DNA of 64,000 nucleotides from an uncultured Ruminococcus sp. (lineage in GTDB: Bacteria; Bacillota; Clostridia; Oscillospirales; Acutalibacteraceae). Positions 1 through 8,757 of this stretch are shown here, one piece after another. A program made the position numbers and the translations under genes. Below the pieces are notes generated by a model, which was given only the letters and a program-made list of their open reading frames with translations, did not search any database and was not told the DNA's origin. Each line of letters begins with the position of its first letter. Position 1 is the stretch's first letter. The stretch lies in the NCBI GenBank assembly GCA_900539465.1, contig UQCF01000005.1, forward strand, positions 62,001-126,000. Reading direction: 5' to 3'.

Positions 1-123
1 ATCATAACCCACAACCAGGCTATAACGCCCATGGCAAACAGAGTTATTACCATGAGAAGCGGAAAAATTCACCGCATAGAGATAAATGAAACCCCCGTAT
101 CTGTCGAAAGGATTGAATGGTAA
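1..123 (+). CDS. ABC transporter ATP-binding protein, C-terminal fragment
   Basis: Frame 1 is open from the window edge to a TAA at 121-123. It translates to about 40 residues containing IITHNQAITPMANRVITM and then RSGKIH. This matches the end of LolD/MacB-type ATPases: the H-loop histidine in ITHN, then the 'A-R-V-I-x-M-R-x-G-K-I' strand before the C-terminus. The rest of the gene lies outside the window. Four bases separate its stop from the permease start at 128, so the two should form one exporter. The fragment is too short for a start codon and too short for an ORF list. The family call rests on the tail motif and on the neighbour. Confidence 0.8.
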   Translation: MITHNQAITPMANRVITMRSGKIHRIEINETPVSVERIEW

Positions 124-127
124 CTGT

Positions 128-3100
128 ATGAACGAACCTATGCGAAAGGATCTGTTCAGATCCATAAAAAAAAGCATAATCAGGTTTGCATCTATTATTG
201 CGATAGTAGCTCTCGGCATCAGCTTTTTTGTAGGTATAAAATCAGCTTCGCCCGATATGAGAAAAACGGCGAACGATTATTTTGTACGCGACAATTTGCT
301 TGATATAAGCGTTGTTTCTACAATAGGCTTTACAGATGACGAGGTTAAAAAGATTGAACAGATAGATGGCATAAAAGCGGTTGACGCCGTTAAATTTACC
401 GATACTCTTGCCTTTGTTAACGGAAAGGGTATTGTAAACGTAGAAAACGGTGCAGCCATGGCTTGCCGCGCCTTTTCGGCTGATTTTAAACGCGCACAAA
501 AGTTTTCGCAGACCGGTGAGGCGGACGACAGCTATGTTAACCGTATCACTTTACTTGATGGCAGATACCCCGAAAATAAAAATGAGTGCCTTATAGATAA
601 TGCCGTGGCAAAGTCATATCCCGAGCTTTCGGTCGGTAACATAATAACTCTCAGCGGTGACGGAACAACGCTTTCAGACAGCCTTAACACAGAGGAGTTT
701 GTCATTGTCGGCACAATGTCAACGCCCATGTATGTCTCTTTTGAAAGAGGCAGCACAAACATCGGCTCGGGCACACTCGGTATGTATATTTATATTGATA
801 AGGACTGTTTTACGTCCGAATATTACACAGAGGCTTTTGCTGTTGTTGACGGCAAAGAGAATTATGACGTATATTCCGAAGATTATGAAAAATATGTGGA
901 GGGTATAGGTCAAAAAATCAAAGATATTTCTCAAAGCAACATAAACCTCAGACTTACCGATGTTAAAGAAGAATATAATCAAAAAATAGCCGAGGGCGAA
1001 GAAAAATATTCCGAACTCGAAAAAGAGACCAACGCTCAGCTTGAAACGGCTCTTGCTAAAATAAACACGATAGAAGAGTATATCAAAAACGGCGACAGTG
1101 AAATTGCCTCGGCAAAATCGAGTCTCGAATCAAAAACCGCAGACGCACAGAAAAAGCTTGACGAATCAAAAGAAGAGTATGAGCAAAGCCTTGCTGAATA
1201 TGAAAAAAACAAGACTCTTGCAGGCGATGCCGACAGCGAGATAAACAGCTACGACAAAGCTAAGGATATTTATAACAATTATGTCGAAAAGCAGAAAAAA
1301 GACAAGGCAGAAATCGAAAGCTTAAAGTCGTCTCTTTCTGTTTACAAGAGCAATGTCAATAAAAAGAAGTCGCAGTATGAGGCGGCGGAAAAGGCATACA
1401 ACAGCAAGGTGTCGGAGGCAGCAAGCAAAGAAAAAGAGCTTGCCGAAGCACAGAGAACTCTTCAGTCTTTTAAAGATGAAGAGGCAAATTGGGATCCGAA
1501 CAATTCGTATGAGTCAATAGAAACCATACGCGAATATATTGCGGAGTTCACCGCAAAGTGCAACACACTTCAAGGGGAGCTTGATAAACTAAATTCAGAG
1601 GTTTTGCGCGCGGACACAGCGAGAATAAACGCCAAAAACGAATATGAATCCGCAAGCGAAAACTACACAGCCTTAGAGGCAACAATAAAAAGCAAAGAAG
1701 AAACATATAAAAGCAACGAAGATGTGCTCAAACAGTATGAGGATGATATAAAACGCCTCGAACAGGGCGAAAAGAGCCTTGTCATATTTAAAAACGCGTT
1801 GCAGACCGCCGAAAAAGAGCTTAAAGAGGCAAAGATAAAAATAACCGAGTCCCAGCTTAAGCTGAATTACGAAAAGAGCGTCGGCAACCAAAAAATCGCC
1901 GCAGGTCAGGCAGATTTAAAAGCGGCGCAGGCAAGATACGCCTCCGCTCAGGACGCATATGCGGACGCCGAGCATGAGGTTAAAATCAACCTCAAAAAGG
2001 CGAGGGGAGACATAGATAAGGCAAAGACATTCCTTGAAGAGCTTAACCGTTCTTCATGGAATTTAGGCTATCAAAAGGATCTTCCCGGCCACGAAAGCTA
2101 CGGTCAGAGCCTTGAAAACATATCTGCAATGGCAAATGTTTTCCCTGTTTTCTTCTTCTTGATAGCCGCTCTCATGTGCCTTGCAACCATGACGAGAATG
2201 GTTCAGGAGGAGCGTATGCAGCTCGGCACCATGAAGGCTCTCGGCTACGGTGACAGCAAGATTCTCTTAAAATATTATTGCTACGCGGCATTAGCTTGCC
2301 TTAGCGGTTCTGTCCTCGGCGTTATTATAGGCGCGGTCATATTCCCAAAGGCAATAAATTCGGCATATGCCATGATGTATTGCCTGCCGGATGTAAAAAT
2401 ATACTTTAATTGGTTCTATATTTTCTGCGGCGTTGTATTTTCTTTGGTTGCAACTCTGACTGCAACCGCGATTGCCTGCCGCAGAGAGCTTCGCACACAG
2501 GCGGCGGAGCTTATGCGCCCGCGCTCGCCGAAGCCCGGCAAAAGAATATTCCTTGAGAGATTTACAACTCTTTGGAATTCAATGTCATTCGGCTCTGTCG
2601 TCACCGTGCGTAATATGTTCAGAAGCAAAAAACGCCTTATTATGACGGTGCTCGGCGTTGCCGGCTGCACAACGCTTATACTTGCGGCATTCGGTATAAG
2701 CAACTCGGTTGATACAATAATTTCGGCTCAGTACGGCGAGAACGGAATATCGCACTATAACTTAATGGCGGTGCTCGATTCCGACGAAATACCGGAGGAG
2801 AGCGAGTCTCTTCAAAAAATAAGAGAAGATATAAGAGTTAAAAATGCAATGCTTCTCGATACGGCAACATACACCGCCTCTTCACCTAAAGAGGGCAGCG
2901 ATACGGAGCTTTCGGTTCATACTTATGTGCCGCAGTCAACCGACATACTTGATGATTTTGTTACTCTTCGCTCGCGCAAGGGGCATAAAGAGTATGAACT
3001 TACCGACGACGGAGCGGTAATAACCGAAAAGCTTGCCAAGGATACCGGCACAGAGGTCGGCGATATGTTGGAGCTTGCCAATGCAAAGGGAGAAAAATAT

Positions 3101-3745
3101 CAGGTTAAGGTATCTGCAATAGTTGAAAACTATATAAATCACTATGTTTATATTTCTCCGCAATATTTCAGAACCTGCTTCGGCGAGGATCCGAAATTCA
3201 ACTATATAACCGTAACGCTCAAAGACTATACAAACGAAAGCGACGAGCAGAATGTTGCGGACGATATGCTGTCATACAACGATGTTTCGGGTGTTGTTTC
3301 GACCGATGTTATGATAGATTCGTTTAACACAATAGTTGACAGACTTGATATTGTTATAGTTATATTCATAGTTGCCGCAGGGCTTTTGGCTTTTGTTATT
3401 CTTTATAACCTTACCAATATCAGCGTACAGGAGAGACTGCGCGAAATAGCGACAATAAAGGTTGTCGGCTTCAGCGACGCAGAGGTTACCGCATATGTTT
3501 ACAGAGAAAATATTTTCTTGACGGCGGCGGGCATTTTCTTCGGAATTTTCGGCGGAATACTGCTGCACAGAGTGGTTATAAACATAGCCGAAGTTAATGT
3601 CGTTATGTTCGGCAGAAATATTTATTGGTGGAGCTATCTTGCGGCGGTTATATTGACTGCGCTGTTTGCCGCGGCGGTCAGTCTGCTCGTTCACAAAAGG
3701 CTTCAAAAGCTCGATGTTATATCGGCACTGAAATCGGTTGAATAA
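128..3745 (+). CDS. FtsX/MacB-type ABC permease with giant extracellular coiled coil
   Basis: Membrane permease of 1205 aa, partner of the upstream ATPase. I chose ATG 128 (MNEPMRKD) over the in-frame ATG at 86, which lies inside the ATPase gene; a GAAAGGA stretch precedes it. Order of parts: cytoplasmic start and TM helix at about residues 15-37; an extracytoplasmic MacB-like domain to about 270; some 370 residues of heptad-rich, Lys/Glu/Ala-rich coiled coil (about 277-644); a first FtsX block with TM helices from about 671, carrying GTMKALGYGDSKI; a second TM near 840 and extracellular domain; a final FtsX block with EIATIKVVGFSDAEV. Two FtsX blocks in one chain suggest a BceB-like or YhgE-like envelope exporter or a mechanotransmitter rather than a plain importer. 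Substrate unknown. Confidence 0.85.
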   Translation: MNEPMRKDLFRSIKKSIIRFASIIAIVALGISFFVGIKSASPDMRKTANDYFVRDNLLDISVVSTIGFTDDEVKKIEQIDGIKAVDAVKFTDTLAFVNGKGIVNVENGAAMACRAFSADFKRAQKFSQTGEADDSYVNRITLLDGRYPENKNECLIDNAVAKSYPELSVGNIITLSGDGTTLSDSLNTEEFVIVGTMSTPMYVSFERGSTNIGSGTLGMYIYIDKDCFTSEYYTEAFAVVDGKENYDVYSEDYEKYVEGIGQKIKDISQSNINLRLTDVKEEYNQKIAEGEEKYSELEKETNAQLETALAKINTIEEYIKNGDSEIASAKSSLESKTADAQKKLDESKEEYEQSLAEYEKNKTLAGDADSEINSYDKAKDIYNNYVEKQKKDKAEIESLKSSLSVYKSNVNKKKSQYEAAEKAYNSKVSEAASKEKELAEAQRTLQSFKDEEANWDPNNSYESIETIREYIAEFTAKCNTLQGELDKLNSEVLRADTARINAKNEYESASENYTALEATIKSKEETYKSNEDVLKQYEDDIKRLEQGEKSLVIFKNALQTAEKELKEAKIKITESQLKLNYEKSVGNQKIAAGQADLKAAQARYASAQDAYADAEHEVKINLKKARGDIDKAKTFLEELNRSSWNLGYQKDLPGHESYGQSLENISAMANVFPVFFFLIAALMCLATMTRMVQEERMQLGTMKALGYGDSKILLKYYCYAALACLSGSVLGVIIGAVIFPKAINSAYAMMYCLPDVKIYFNWFYIFCGVVFSLVATLTATAIACRRELRTQAAELMRPRSPKPGKRIFLERFTTLWNSMSFGSVVTVRNMFRSKKRLIMTVLGVAGCTTLILAAFGISNSVDTIISAQYGENGISHYNLMAVLDSDEIPEESESLQKIREDIRVKNAMLLDTATYTASSPKEGSDTELSVHTYVPQSTDILDDFVTLRSRKGHKEYELTDDGAVITEKLAKDTGTEVGDMLELANAKGEKYQVKVSAIVENYINHYVYISPQYFRTCFGEDPKFNYITVTLKDYTNESDEQNVADDMLSYNDVSGVVSTDVMIDSFNTIVDRLDIVIVIFIVAAGLLAFVILYNLTNISVQERLREIATIKVVGFSDAEVTAYVYRENIFLTAAGIFFGIFGGILLHRVVINIAEVNVVMFGRNIYWWSYLAAVILTALFAAAVSLLVHKRLQKLDVISALKSVE

Positions 3746-3753
3746 AATCAGCG

Positions 3754-3784
3754 GGGTCTGTCGCGTTTAGCGCAGACCCTTTTT
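3754..3784 (+). terminator. Intrinsic terminator after the ABC permease
   Basis: Perfect 7-bp stem GGGTCTG (3754-3760) with CAGACCC (3773-3779), followed by TTTTT. The loop region TCGCGTTTAGCG is itself partly palindromic and resembles the ends of the repeat element at 19496-19718. Confidence 0.85.
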
Positions 3785-3823
3785 GTCGGCTATAAATTTA
3801 TCTAAATTTAATCTTATTAAATA

Positions 3824-3852
3824 TAGACAAAACACTTTTTGTTTGATATAAT
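3824..3852 (+). promoter_or_regulatory. Sigma-A type promoter for the ceramidase-like gene
   Basis: TAGACA at 3824-3829, 17-bp spacer, TATAAT at 3847-3852, 33 bases before the start codon. Confidence 0.75.
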
Positions 3853-3885
3853 TATTATGTAATTTTGTATAAGGAGTTGCAAAAA

Positions 3886-5922
3886 ATGAAGAAAAGCAAA
3901 AAGATATTATCTATTATTCTTTGCTTAACGATTATCCTCGGCTCAATGGGCGGAGTAGTTTCGTATGCGGCACAGACCGACGCGGCGACCACCGCAAAAA
4001 ATGTTGCCGTCAGCCTTGTAGACAATGTCCTTGCCGCACTTTGCAGAACTGTTGACAAGTCCCTTTCTTACGGACTTAACAAAGCTCTCAATAAGGTGAA
4101 GCTTACAGATGTGGGCATTGAAGACAAAGATACATATGTAAACGAACTTGCAGAGAAATATTCGGGTCACGAATCGTTTGCGGACGAAGCCGCAGACGGG
4201 GCAGTGTTCAGCCTCGGCTACGACAAACGCGATATTATGCCCGATGATTTTTATGAAGGCAACTATTATAAATACGGTGCGGCAGAAATTTCAGTGTCTC
4301 TCACAAAGGGAACAAAGGTTGATAAAACCCCTGCCGACCTCGCAGATTATTATGCAGATAAGTACGCAGAAGAAAACGGACTTTCGGAAAAAGAGCGTGA
4401 CGAAATCGCGGCGGATCTTGCAAAAAGATATTCACCCGACGTTCTCAGCGTTCGCACAATTTGCCTTGACGATTCAAGAGGCAAGGTGCTCATAGCTTCT
4501 GTTGACTGCATAGGTCTTACAAACGCGAGCAAAAACGCAATCCTTAAACTTATTGATGAATACTGCGAGAAAAACGGTATTGACGACATCGTGAGCGTCA
4601 ATGTCTGCGGCACGCACACTCACAGCTCAATTGATACTCTCGGTATCATGCAGTGCGTGGGTCAGCTTGTTGACGGCACAATAATTTCTAATATGCTCAA
4701 GGGCGTTGATACACCCATGCCCGATGAGAAATACATGAGCTTCCTTTATGAAACGGTTGCAGACTCAATGATTGCGGCATATAACGATATGCACAAGGGT
4801 GAACTTTATTTTTCAAAGGATGATTCGATAATCGAATACACGGACGAAAACGGCGAGGAAAAGAGCGAAAACTTCTTCCAGCCCGGTGCAGATACAACAA
4901 ATATCCTTTCCGATATTTATAAGCTCACATTCGTTCCCTATGAAAATAATGTAGCACAAACGGTAATCGCAAACTTTGCCGTTCACCCCGAAAAGGTTGG
5001 CGTCAGCACGGCTGAAGAGATACTGCCAGTTGTTTCGGCAGACTTTATTCCATATATGGAACAGCAGATTCAGAAAAACTGTGCCGCAGAGGGTATCGAC
5101 TGCAACTTCATTTTTATTAACTCGGCTATCGGATCAATGATAAAAATGAATTTCGGCAAAATGAACGAGATATACAAGCTCGAATATGAGGACGGCAAAA
5201 ACCCGGTTTATAATACCACTTACGAAAACCGTTCAATGCATTACGGCATTGTTATAGGCGATTATATTTCGGCTATGGAGCGCGGCGAAAAGGTTGACCC
5301 AATACTCAACACTAAGACCGAAGAGGTTATAGTTAAATGCGATAACCCGATTATAAGACTCCTCGCCATTGTTCAGATAACAAACAATACAATTCTTACA
5401 GATAAAGACAACAGCGTATACACTGTTTCTGAAGTCGGATATATGGAAATCGGCAGCAACATAAAAATCTTTATGTGCCCCGGTGAGATAAATCCGGAGC
5501 TTATTGCAACAGATGACCACTTGCTTTCGGGTGATTACTCTATCACACGCAAAGACTTCCAGTATAAGTCGCTTATCAATTATTTTGATGAGAACGACAA
5601 TGTGCTTGTTTTCGGTCTTATGAACGATATGGCTGGTTACATTGACCCTGATAACGACTATGCGCTTGCAGTGGCACGACTTAACAGCTACGGCGATAAA
5701 GAGGGCGAGTATTCGCTCAAAGCCAACACAAACGCAATTCTCTTCTCATATTCATCTGATATCGCTTCAACTCTTATAGGCTCGTTCCTCGGCATTGTTG
5801 ACGGTGTTAACGGCAATGAAGTTAAGCCGATAATCAGAGGCGATTTTAACGGCATATTCCCGTATGCAAACTACATTATCAGCTTTGTGAACTACTTGCT
5901 CAAAGCGTTGGGCATAAAATAA
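3886..5922 (+). CDS. Secreted neutral-ceramidase-like protein
   Basis: Protein of 678 aa. The ATG at 3886 is chosen because AAGGAG sits 9-10 bases upstream; the TTG at 3865 would place the start before the ribosome site. The N-terminus (MKKSKK, hydrophobic stretch, then VSYAA) is a Sec signal peptide. Two motifs suggest the neutral/alkaline ceramidase N-terminal fold: CGTHTHSS near residue 243 and FAVHPEKVG followed by SADFIPYMEQ. In that family the histidines of 'THTH' and 'HP' help bind the catalytic zinc; equivalence here is by motif only. The C-terminus ends in a hydrophobic, aromatic tail (ANYIISFVNYLLKALGIK) that might hold it at the membrane. Monocistronic, with its own promoter and terminator. 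A different SGNH/amidase-like hydrolase cannot be excluded. Confidence 0.55.
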   Translation: MKKSKKILSIILCLTIILGSMGGVVSYAAQTDAATTAKNVAVSLVDNVLAALCRTVDKSLSYGLNKALNKVKLTDVGIEDKDTYVNELAEKYSGHESFADEAADGAVFSLGYDKRDIMPDDFYEGNYYKYGAAEISVSLTKGTKVDKTPADLADYYADKYAEENGLSEKERDEIAADLAKRYSPDVLSVRTICLDDSRGKVLIASVDCIGLTNASKNAILKLIDEYCEKNGIDDIVSVNVCGTHTHSSIDTLGIMQCVGQLVDGTIISNMLKGVDTPMPDEKYMSFLYETVADSMIAAYNDMHKGELYFSKDDSIIEYTDENGEEKSENFFQPGADTTNILSDIYKLTFVPYENNVAQTVIANFAVHPEKVGVSTAEEILPVVSADFIPYMEQQIQKNCAAEGIDCNFIFINSAIGSMIKMNFGKMNEIYKLEYEDGKNPVYNTTYENRSMHYGIVIGDYISAMERGEKVDPILNTKTEEVIVKCDNPIIRLLAIVQITNNTILTDKDNSVYTVSEVGYMEIGSNIKIFMCPGEINPELIATDDHLLSGDYSITRKDFQYKSLINYFDENDNVLVFGLMNDMAGYIDPDNDYALAVARLNSYGDKEGEYSLKANTNAILFSYSSDIASTLIGSFLGIVDGVNGNEVKPIIRGDFNGIFPYANYIISFVNYLLKALGIK

Positions 5923-5935
5923 CATAACACATTAG

Positions 5936-5961
5936 CCGCCGCAATTTTGCGGCGGTTTTTT
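5936..5961 (+). terminator. Intrinsic terminator
   Basis: Perfect 7-bp GC stem CCGCCGC (5936-5942) / GCGGCGG (5949-5955), loop AATTTT, then six T. Confidence 0.92.
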
Positions 5962-5971
5962 ATGAAATATA

Positions 5972-6000
5972 TTGCAATTTTAATTATGCTGTGATAAAAT
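5972..6000 (+). promoter_or_regulatory. Promoter for the YGWWY-repeat protein
   Basis: TTGCAA at 5972-5977, 17-bp spacer, TAAAAT at 5995-6000. This places transcription start near 6007, downstream of the GTG at 5991, which therefore cannot be the start codon. Confidence 0.75.
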
Positions 6001-6032
6001 CAGATTACAAATTTATCTGGAGGGATAGAAAG

Positions 6033-7322
6033 ATGAAGAAAAATTTAAAACGAATATTATCAACATTATTGGCAGTGATTTTGCTGCTGTCAGCTGCTCC
6101 GATTGCCGGTTTATGCACACCGTTTGCATCAAACGCTTCTGCTATGGAATCGGAAGATAACAGTTATGCTTATTTGCAAAACTATATTGACATACTCGGA
6201 GAAGAGGATGAAAACGGATATAACAGTGTAAATTATTGGGCAGGCAACATTGAAGGCAAAGATATATATACATATTTTACTAATGACACAGAATCCGACA
6301 AGATAGAGCTTTACAGTGAGATGTTTGTTGACGATTATTCGTCAACATGGGCTTATTTGTATATCGGGCAGTACGAAAAGACTTATGATATGTATGTCGG
6401 GTGCACAGTCGATAATGAAGATTTAAACGGATATTGTGAAATAAATCCGAGAAAATTTAATCCCGAAAGCCCTAATGTCGATATTGAGTTAATAGATATT
6501 GATGAATTTGCTTATGAATATGATGCCATATATGAGCTTTTGGAGTCCATTATTACTGTATCAATAGGCGGTATTGAAATTGCTTTGGAGGATTATGCAC
6601 ATTTAAGCCTCGGCAATTTTGGCTTTAACTATTTTGATGATGAAACAATGTATGTCGGCGATATTGAGTTATGTGGACTTTACCGCAATAATTACCAATG
6701 GAATTATTATGAAAATAATGAAATATACACTGATTATGTCGGCGTAGAGTATAATAGTTTTGGTTTTTGGTATGTTTCGGACGGTGAAATCGATTTCAGT
6801 TATAACGGTCTTTATGAAAATGATTATATTATAAAGAACGGTAAGGTCGATGAGAATGCAAACGGTCTTATAAAAGTTGACGGCATATGGGTTTATGCCG
6901 ATGAGGGATTTATTGACTATGATTATGAGGGTCTTGCCAAAAATGCCTATGGTTGGTGGTATGTTAAAGAGGGAACAATCGACTTCAGCTACACAGGTAT
7001 GGCAAAGAACAGATACGGCTGGTGGTATGTCCAGAGCGGTAAGCTTAACAGCTCTTACACAGGTCTTGCTAAAAATCCGTATGGTTGGTGGTACTTTAAC
7101 AACGGCTCAATAGATTATAAATTTGACGGCCTCGCAAAGAATCAATACGGCTGGTGGTATATTAAGAACGGAACAATAAATTATAAGTTCAAGGGCCTTG
7201 CCAAAAACCAGTACGGTTGGTGGTATGTTAAAAACGGCACGATTGATTTCAGCTATAACGGAACCGCATCAAATAAATACGGAACATGGAAAGTTGTCAA
7301 CGGCAAGGTAGTAACTAAATAA
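6033..7322 (+). CDS. Secreted protein with YGWWY wall-binding-like repeats
   Basis: Protein of 429 aa. ATG 6033 is preceded by GGAGGG at 6019-6024. The signal peptide (MKKNLKRILSTLL to about residue 40, SNASA) predicts export. Residues 40-230 are acidic, rich in Tyr/Asp/Glu and of no family I recognise. From about residue 237 to the end there are roughly eight 23-residue repeats of the form GLAKNxYGWWYVKNGTIDF, with the first ones degenerate. The Trp-Trp-Tyr/Gly periodicity resembles the choline/glucan-binding repeat class (GWxxxxGxWYY), which docks proteins on wall polymers. Similar repeats occur in clostridial surface proteins. No catalytic motif is visible. Likely a surface-attached adhesin or structural protein. 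Confidence 0.75.
   Translation: MKKNLKRILSTLLAVILLLSAAPIAGLCTPFASNASAMESEDNSYAYLQNYIDILGEEDENGYNSVNYWAGNIEGKDIYTYFTNDTESDKIELYSEMFVDDYSSTWAYLYIGQYEKTYDMYVGCTVDNEDLNGYCEINPRKFNPESPNVDIELIDIDEFAYEYDAIYELLESIITVSIGGIEIALEDYAHLSLGNFGFNYFDDETMYVGDIELCGLYRNNYQWNYYENNEIYTDYVGVEYNSFGFWYVSDGEIDFSYNGLYENDYIIKNGKVDENANGLIKVDGIWVYADEGFIDYDYEGLAKNAYGWWYVKEGTIDFSYTGMAKNRYGWWYVQSGKLNSSYTGLAKNPYGWWYFNNGSIDYKFDGLAKNQYGWWYIKNGTINYKFKGLAKNQYGWWYVKNGTIDFSYNGTASNKYGTWKVVNGKVVTK
6741..7319 (+). repeat. Coding tandem repeats, about 69 bp unit
   Basis: About eight copies of a 66-72 bp unit encoding (G/N)GLAKNxYGWWYxxxG(T/S)IDxxx. The last five full units are the most alike at both DNA and protein level (for example near 6937-7000, 7003-7069, 7072-7138, 7141-7207), which suggests recent unit duplication. 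The first two (near 6741 and 6862) have drifted. Confidence 0.8.
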
Positions 7323-7344
7323 TTGCCGAAAAAGTTTATGTCTT

Positions 7345-7370
7345 ATGCCCTGGTTTTTAAATCAGGGCAT
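7345..7370 (+). terminator. Weak terminator-like hairpin
   Basis: Perfect 8-bp stem ATGCCCTG (7345-7352) / CAGGGCAT (7363-7370). No clean T-run follows at once (TGCTTTGGATTTTT), so termination may be partial and could allow read-through into the LCP gene. Confidence 0.5.
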
Positions 7371-7396
7371 TGCTTTGGATTTTTAGGGGGGCAGAA

Positions 7397-8686
7397 ATGA
7401 ATTATAACAGACAAGAAAAAATAAACAGAATTATCGCCGAGATGAAAAGTCCGGATTATAATAAAGATGTTGACGCATCGGTAAAAAAAAGAGAGAATAC
7501 GGCAATAAAAATTTGCGTATCCGTGCTGTCGTTTTTCTTGATAATAACAATTACTGTTTCTGCCGTGCTCAGTCATTATTTAAACAAAGTAAATTACGGA
7601 GATATAGCCGAAGCGGCGGAAGCAAGCCCAGAATTGATAGAGCAGCTTGACAGCGAAGAAGAGATAGATTTTGAAATTGTTGATTATAAAGAGATAACGG
7701 AGCAAAATAATGCCGAGCCGGCTCGGTCGTCGGGCACAAAGCAAAAAAGCACGGTTCAAAACAGTTCATCAGGACAAACCGTTTACAAAACAAATTCTGC
7801 TATAGAAAATAAAGAGAATATCTCTAACAGTAACATCGGCAAAGAGGTCAAAAAGAAAGCCGACGCAAGCATAGCCGAAAATATAAGAAACGATGATTTA
7901 TGGTACAGCGACGATGTATACAATCTTCTCATTGCAGGCTATGATGCCGGTCTTACCGACAATGCGACTGCCGATACACCTAAATTTTATCGTTCCGATG
8001 CTATTATTATTGCCTCTGTAAACAAAGTCAAAAAGAAGGTTAAGCTAATATCTTTGTCAAGAGCAACTTATGCGGCGATTCCCGGGCACGGTAACAAAAG
8101 ACTAAATACGGCACATGCTTACGGCGGAGCAAGCCTGCTGGTAGAAACCATAGAACAAAACTATAAGGTGAAAATAGACAGATATATAACCGCTAATTTC
8201 GACGGTTTTAAAAATATAATAGACGCTTTGGGCGGAATCTCGTTGTATATGACCAAGACGGAGGCTGATTTTGCCTTTAACGACGAGTCTCTTCCTGAGG
8301 GCACATATAAAATGAACGGGACGCAGGCTCTTCGTTATGTAAGACTCAGAAAAACCGATTCCGACAGAACCAGAACCGGCAGACAGAGAAAACTTCTTAA
8401 TGAGATAATGAAAAAATCTGCTCAAATGAGTGCATCACAAAAACTGAGCTTTCTTGAAGCGGTTTTGCCTTATGTTACAACAAATTTCAGCAGATCGGAG
8501 CTTGTGGCAAAATCCGGTGAGCTGGATTTATATACGTCATGGCCTATGGAGCAGTATATTGTTCCTAAAAAAGCCACTCAATACCAAATGAGAGACGGCT
8601 TGGAGGTAATCATTGTAGACTGGGAGGATACCACAAAATATATACACTCTTTGATATATGACGGCGTAAAGGTAAAAACAATGTGA
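7397..8686 (+). CDS. LytR-CpsA-Psr family wall-polymer ligase
   Basis: Protein of 429 aa. ATG 7397 has AGGGGGG at 7385-7390. LCP enzymes move undecaprenyl-linked teichoic acid or capsule glycans to peptidoglycan on the outer face of the membrane. Parts: about 40 cytoplasmic residues, one TM helix (about 38-60), a low-complexity Ser/Thr/Asn/Lys linker to about 165, then the LCP domain with NLLIAGYD, YRSDAIIIASV, LNTAHAYGG, YITANFDGFKNIIDALGG and YVRLRKTDSDRTRTGRQRK. The usual 'SIPRDT' strand reads SLSRAT here, so the Asp after the conserved Arg is Ala. The basic pocket otherwise looks intact. It has no operon partner apart from possible read-through from the YGWWY-repeat gene upstream. Confidence 0.9.
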   Translation: MNYNRQEKINRIIAEMKSPDYNKDVDASVKKRENTAIKICVSVLSFFLIITITVSAVLSHYLNKVNYGDIAEAAEASPELIEQLDSEEEIDFEIVDYKEITEQNNAEPARSSGTKQKSTVQNSSSGQTVYKTNSAIENKENISNSNIGKEVKKKADASIAENIRNDDLWYSDDVYNLLIAGYDAGLTDNATADTPKFYRSDAIIIASVNKVKKKVKLISLSRATYAAIPGHGNKRLNTAHAYGGASLLVETIEQNYKVKIDRYITANFDGFKNIIDALGGISLYMTKTEADFAFNDESLPEGTYKMNGTQALRYVRLRKTDSDRTRTGRQRKLLNEIMKKSAQMSASQKLSFLEAVLPYVTTNFSRSELVAKSGELDLYTSWPMEQYIVPKKATQYQMRDGLEVIIVDWEDTTKYIHSLIYDGVKVKTM

Positions 8687-8694
8687 TTTTTGTC

Positions 8695-8723
8695 TTGCAC
8701 AAACAGCTAAAATGCAGTAAAAT
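8695..8723 (+). promoter_or_regulatory. Promoter for the DMT transporter
   Basis: TTGCAC (8695-8700), 17-bp spacer, TAAAAT (8718-8723). Its position decides the downstream start: a GTG at 8683 lies upstream of the promoter, so ATG 8758 is preferred. Confidence 0.65.
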
Positions 8724-8757
8724 GTTTGCAGTAATTTTGTTTTGGAACAGTGATTTT

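Noticed and set aside
6741..7319. Regular repeats that could suggest a CRISPR array
   Set aside because: The periodicity of about 69 bp is in frame and codes for a conserved 23-residue protein unit; no unique spacers and no cas genes.
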